Shown here piece after piece: positions 60,301 to 64,000 of a stretch of DNA of 64,000 nucleotides. Under the pieces are notes generated by a model. The model ran no database searches. It was not told the DNA's origin and worked only from the letters and a program-made list of their open reading frames with translations. The translations under genes and the position numbers were made by a program. Each line of letters begins with the position of its first letter. The stretch's first letter is position 1. This DNA comes from Klebsormidium nitens (lineage: Eukaryota > Streptophyta > Klebsormidiophyceae > Klebsormidiales > Klebsormidiaceae), in contig DF237257.1 in the NCBI GenBank assembly GCA_000708835.1, positions 41,885 to 105,884 of the forward strand. Direction: 5' to 3'.

Positions 60301-62321
60301 CGTGCGAAGTCCGGCTCTCACTTGATTGCATCAATCTGGGTGCAGACGGACAGCCACTGGTTGGGGTCGCCGAAGATTTTCTCGCGCGGAAAGAACGCCA
60401 CTGCCACGCTCGCCGCTTTTTGGCGATGCTTAGCCAGCCAGCCAGCCTGCAAGGGCCATCTCGTGGGGTTTACGAAGGCTAGCAGTTTCACGGAAGGTTT
60501 TCGAAACAGCGCTTGCAAAAAAGTCGTGCTTTCTGCCACCCCAGAGCAAGAAACGATTCGACAGCAAGAAGCACAAGCTGAGGAGCATGGTGAATAGTGG
60601 GTCCGTTAAGGTAAAGTTGAGCGTTTCTTCAAGATCAACAAGAGCTCTCTCGTCGTTGGTGAAAGAAATCCCCCGCGCAGCTCCGGTGCTCTGAAACTGT
60701 TTTGCCCCTGTCGGAAGGTTCTACCTGATTTGTTTCGAGCATCTTGTTTCCTTTATGAAACTTCGACGTTCACCCCTTGCGCATTGCCTCCGACTTCTTC
60801 TCATGGCAAAACCAGACTTCCTTCTGCTCAGACTCTGAACTCGAGACTCCTCATTCTGAGACTGAACACTTCAAGATCCGACGGCTTTCTCTTGGTTCCC
60901 CACCCTGATACCATCCCAGACACCCACCTTCAGGACTCCCAGAGGGGATGGCAGCTTCGCATCCGGCGGCCGCCGCTCCTTCCCAGCCAGACTTGCCGCT
61001 CCAATTGCATCGGGGATGGATACAGTCGCCAATGGGGGTTGCTCCGCTCGCAAATAGTGGGTCACCTGAGGGGACCATAATAACAGACGTTAGAATGGGC
61101 GTAAGACATGCATGTGTTATGAAGATGAGTGCACGGCACGAGCTTGCATTCAATATCGTGAACGTCTGGATGTTGACGCCGTAGCCCAATACCGGCAGTC
61201 CCGTTAAAGCACGACGGCCACTTTAAACCCTTTCAGTAGGCCTGCCCCTTGAACCAAATTTGTCGGCCACCATGACACACTTTGAAGTTATAAGTAAGCC
61301 AAGGAATTGGGAAAGGGACTTTTTGAAACTGATGGAGACCATTGGAATCTGATGGGGACTCTTGGAAACTGCTTGGACTTCATGAGAATTCTCCAGTTCC
61401 TGGTCACTTTCACAGACTTGTCAATGTCTGATTGGAGGATAGTCCTCGTCAGAAGGCCTGATTAATGTGCATTTTGGCGATGACTGCATCGTGGAAGTGT
61501 TAGGTTGCATGTCTCTGAGCCCCACAAAAACAACATGTGGGTCATGTGTTGACATTGACAGCCAAATGGTAGCGCGAAGCTTTTGTGACTTTTGAAAGTG
61601 AGGATACATGTTTTGGGATTCTTGAATAGATAGAACACACATTACTTGAGCCTGTAGCTCTTTATCAAGCTGAGCTATAGGGCTTCTACATATCATGCAC
61701 AAAGAATGCTTTGCGAATAGGGGGACGAAACAAGGAACTTGATGTGGGTTCCGAGAAAATGGTTCAATGTATGAAACAAGGAGTACCACTGCCTCGCTTT
61801 AGCAGGGCTGATGGGGCTAATGGTGTCCAGGGGCAGGGAGGTTTTGCCAGGCATGAATTAACGCCAAGGCTTATGTTCCTAAAGAAATTAGGAACAAGCC
61901 TGAGTAGGAATAAGGATCACGGCCACAACTAGATTGCTTAAGAAACCCATTCAAAAGAACTCCACTGGCCCTGTGTAGCTGGGATATAGATCTTAAGATG
62001 CCCTTTAACGGGGAAATATCAGCTACCGAGTGCGGTACTTATCCAACGCTTCTAATCAACTCTCCAATTGGATGGTCACTTGTTCCAAATTCCATTCTGA
62101 GAGAAACTCTTTGATTATGTATGTCTCTTAGCCTTAATGGCTTCGTAAGACGTGTCAGCCCGGCATCAATTCCTTCGCTCCTACAAACCCTGGAAAGGGA
62201 AGCCAACCTCTAACCGTACAGCCGCTGACAAGCTGCTTACCTGCAGATGGAACTCGGGAAGCCCTATGAAGGCCACGAGCGGCAGCGGAGGCGTGCGGAA
62301 CTCCTCCGGGTATTCCTCCAT
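33359..62321 (-). CDS. TRAPPC11: TRAPPC11 (foie gras/Gryzun trafficking subunit), 11 exons, about 1243 aa
   Basis: TRAPPC11 is a subunit of the TRAPP III tethering complex that acts at the Golgi, in ER-to-Golgi trafficking and in autophagy. Exons in order: 62241-62321, 60928-61065, 60322-60446, 59866-59927, 58995-59112, 58641-58764, 58123-58221, 56880-57224, 37244-37567, 34807-36249, 33359-34231. The frame holds through all joins. The N terminus MEEYPEEFRTPPLPLVAFIG resembles plant TRAPPC11. The foie gras domain (about 215-560) shows YREEGRRIKTRVEKKA, VYAEFRRDWVAA, QRLVEAKSVAEIL, FLHWAWVSKQYKVFGELL and RKESWALLLAATLERLRECT. The C-terminal Gryzun part contains SVSHRWFAPFRKDALL. Length is close to plant and animal homologues (about 1130-1200 aa). 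A 19.3-kb intron splits AFYFQ from LAAACAVKRR, both in phase 0. The acceptor before the last exon has a weak pyrimidine tract. A short exon in 34232-34806 is possible but not seen. Confidence 0.9.
34232..34806 (-). other. TRAPPC11 intron 10
   Basis: Donor GTGAGG follows exon 10, and the acceptor CAG lies at 34232-34234. No conserved exon was recognised inside. Confidence 0.6.
36250..37243 (-). other. TRAPPC11 intron 9
   Basis: The intron is about 1 kb with a GTGGGT donor and a CTCTTCAG acceptor. Nothing else was recognised in it. Confidence 0.65.
41500..55260. repeat. Diverged tandem array, about 4.75-kb unit, three copies plus a partial fourth
   Basis: Anchors recur in the same order. AGCCAGGCA with CATCATAGGCACGGCAT-like text occurs at about 44,540, 49,315 and 54,045. 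TTACCTGCAAA-type text occurs at about 41,985, 46,505 and 51,280. GGCACCGCCAGGCC-like text occurs at 42,283, 46,812 and 51,555. CTTCTTTCA...TGCTTGAT with CAGGCTCCGGCCCAACG occurs at about 43,580, 48,370 and 53,085. CACTCTCGAAGTCG-like text occurs at about 45,725, 50,490 and 55,180. Spacings are about 4.5-4.8 kb. The copies carry many substitutions and indels, so the array is old. No open frame is conserved between copies. Confidence 0.8.
55919..55957. repeat. 9-bp microrepeat CCGACTTAG in TRAPPC11 giant intron
   Basis: CCGACTTAG occurs three times in tandem, followed by a fourth, altered unit. The block is flanked on both sides by direct copies of CCCGAGGCAAAACT (at about 55,899 and 55,960), so a larger duplication encloses it. 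Confidence 0.85.
57166..57836 (-). repeat. Exon-edge tandem repeat, about 150 bp, five copies, at TRAPPC11 exon 8
   Basis: The exon 8 5' edge (plus strand GACTTGGCTTCGACGAGCCG then GTTGAACGGGTTGGAGTTC, edge at 57224) is repeated in the upstream intron with edges at about 57378, 57524, 57677 and 57834. Spacings are 154, 146, 153 and 157 bases. Each copy keeps the AG acceptor equivalent (TTCCTG or TCCTG) and about 90 bases of the adjoining intron. The copies grow more diverged with distance from the exon. Confidence 0.85.
59085..59481 (-). repeat. Exon-edge tandem repeat, about 185 bp, two copies plus a partial third, at TRAPPC11 exon 5
   Basis: The exon 5 edge at 59112 (plus strand TCGCTTGCGTCGAGGGCTGC, then GCCGGAAT) is copied at 59300 (TCGCTCGCATCAAGGGCTGC, then GCCGGATT) and more weakly at about 59478 (CCTCGCTGGCACGTAGAG). 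The following intron text, including CACAACCAGGTAGTCT and GGACTTCCTGTCAAC, is also shared between the first two copies. Confidence 0.8.
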
Positions 62322-64000
62322 TGTGGCACTTACAGCAGCGCCCACTGATCAAGTGCTCGTCCGGGGATGGAAGAAGACACGCATTGCGTGCGCAACAAGT
62401 ATTCGACGATCTCATGCGATTGGCAACTTAGCACATCGTGGCGTGTTCCCCTTGCAAGCGCAGCCCGGCCCCAAGCTCTCTCTCTCATGCAGGAAGTTCC
62501 TGAGGAACTTTTCTCGAGGAACTGACAAAAGAAGGGCAGCTTTCTCATTTTTGTACCTTAAATTTGCAACCTGGGCGCTAGCAGTGCGCGCGCAAAAGGG
62601 GCGTCTGGTTCCTCAGGGTTTGCAGTTTCCCCCGCAACTGCCGTCGATCCGAGCGTACCATACCGGTACGTCGATCCGGCGACACAACCGGTCCCGGGCA
62701 AATGGTTCGATAGACTTTTCCGTCATCGTGCGCCGTCAAATCGTTCATCGCACGGCCGGATTTCAATTTAAACCATTACATCGCAAAATTGGACCCGTCG
62801 AACGAAACTCATTAAGCTTTGCCTTAGGACTCAGGTGCAAAAAGTGCGCGTCACTGTACTCGGGTATTGTCGTACTGCCCGGCTGAAATATGGAAGTGAT
62901 CGGGAATACCAAATTTTTGTGCGGCCGAGTGACCGCGGGACTGCATCCGGTAGGTACTTTTCGAAATTTAAGATTCTTCACGGAACTCGGTGATTTCCGA
63001 CTTGCCGAAAGGCCTTGTTTCCACTGAACACTGAATTACACTCACTGAACTCCGAGGCTAAAAGCCGCGCACGAGGCCCGTAGGGGGCCGTAGCCCCAAA
63101 TTCGCCGGCGACTCCGACTTAAATCGACCGGGCCTCGCGCGGGAGGCTGTACTACTGTTCTACTAGTAAAATAGGCTGCGCCGAGGCTGCAGTGGCCAAT
63201 ATCCGGGCCTCCGAAGCGTTACATAGCTGAGACTTCAGACTTGCTGTTCGATAGCCTCTCGTGAGTTGGATTTCCTAGGGTCCGAACCGCTATATAGCGC
63301 TGAGCGTCGATCCGAGCGCGCTGCCGCCGCATGACGACTCCTCAGTATGTCGAGTCACGTCGGGCCGAGTCCGGCGCGGCCGCCGGCCGCCCGTCGGCCC
63401 ACTTGGGGCCCGCCAGCCGCGGCGCACTGAGCCACGATTAGTGCCACTCAACCCAGCCTCACAGATTTTATCTCTCATATTACCCAAATCTCGGAAATGG
63501 TATTGAAGGCATAAGTCATGACAAAAGTTCCATATTGGTAGGGTTGAGCTCTGCTTTTTTAGGGCTATCTTCCGGTCCAAAGTGCCCGGGGGACCATCGG
63601 ACGGCTCTGAATTGAAACTGAATTATCTAGCATACGACCTCCCAGCCTATCCTAAAAACTAGGTGCCCCCCCGAATGAAAATGGAGGACGGGCAGTTTAC
63701 CAGCACTCTAAATAAAATGTCTGACCCAACCTCTGCTTCAGTCAAGCCAGTCTGCAACCTAAACCGAACGTGGTTCCTCTCACAATGGCAAGCTGATTGC
63801 TAGCATCAACTGGGAGCAGCACCACGGATCGAATACTTAAGGCAAAGATCACGTTCCATGGTTGCTGGAGGCTGCACCACACACTGGGAAACGCATTTCA
63901 CAGTCATGGCAGGCAACGCCGGGCCTGTAGAGCTCTGGGGCAGCATCCATGGCTCAGAAGGGACACCATTTGTAAAACAAGCTCTCTTCTGGTACACTGA
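62322..64000. other. Upstream flank of TRAPPC11; no supportable gene to the window end
   Basis: The promoter and 5' UTR of TRAPPC11 should lie just right of 62321. A GC-rich block at about 63,040-63,440 separates more AT-balanced sequence. A minus-strand frame at 63,806-64,000 (containing FTNGVPSEPWMLPQSST) might be the last exon of a gene cut by the window edge, but nothing supports it beyond being open. Confidence 0.35.

Noticed and set aside
62152-62886. 244-codon plus-strand open frame near the right end
   Set aside because: It overlaps TRAPPC11 exon 1 and its upstream region in antisense and shows no recognisable motif.
63806-64000. Possible last exon of a minus-strand gene at the window edge
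   Set aside because: The frame is open but no splice partner, domain or homology can be seen within the window.

Overview
The window looks like nuclear DNA of a multicellular or filamentous green plant relative, most probably a streptophyte (charophyte) alga such as Klebsormidium. That placement is an inference. It rests on intron-dense genes with GT-AG (and some GC-AG) introns, a TRAPPC11 subunit with a plant-like N terminus, a plant-type receptor-like kinase, and a moderately GC-rich genome with short hairpin transposons. There are no bacterial operons, no ribosome binding sites and no CRISPR array. Almost every gene is split, so I rebuilt the gene models by matching splice sites to reading phase. 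In four genes every junction that I joined keeps frame.

Layout. At 0.4-2.3 kb (+) there is an unidentified coiled-coil protein, possibly incomplete at its 5' end. At about 3.2-6.8 kb (+) there is a 5'-truncated, decaying LINE (APE-type endonuclease plus reverse transcriptase). At 7.4-15.9 kb (-) there is a 14-exon TRIM37-like E3 ubiquitin ligase (RING, B-box, coiled coil, MATH, then a disordered tail of about 750 residues). At 16.8-22.1 kb (+), head-to-head with it, there is a long coiled-coil/disordered protein. At 23.5-30.5 kb (-) there is a 12-exon receptor-like kinase whose predicted ectodomain is three CHRD (chordin-type) domains. At 31.2-32.8 kb there is a nest of short terminal-inverted-repeat elements. 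At 33.4-62.3 kb (-) there is TRAPPC11, in 11 exons, interrupted by a 19.3-kb intron that holds a diverged tandem array with a unit of about 4.75 kb. From 62.3 kb to the end I see no supportable gene.

The most unusual points are these. (1) A membrane receptor kinase carries CHRD domains as its sensor. (2) Four introns in three different genes carry tandem copies of the 5' edge of the next exon, including its splice acceptor, just upstream of the real acceptor. This looks like one recurring process of intron growth. (3) The 19.3-kb TRAPPC11 intron holds a multi-kilobase repeat array. (4) Two hairpin elements share one core but have unrelated terminal inverted repeats. (5) A TRIM37 architecture sits in a plant-lineage genome next to a divergent coiled-coil gene.

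I see no single pathway that links the neighbours. TRAPPC11 acts in membrane trafficking, TRIM37 in ubiquitin signalling, and the CHRD kinase at the cell surface. All homology calls come from reading motifs by eye. No database search was run.
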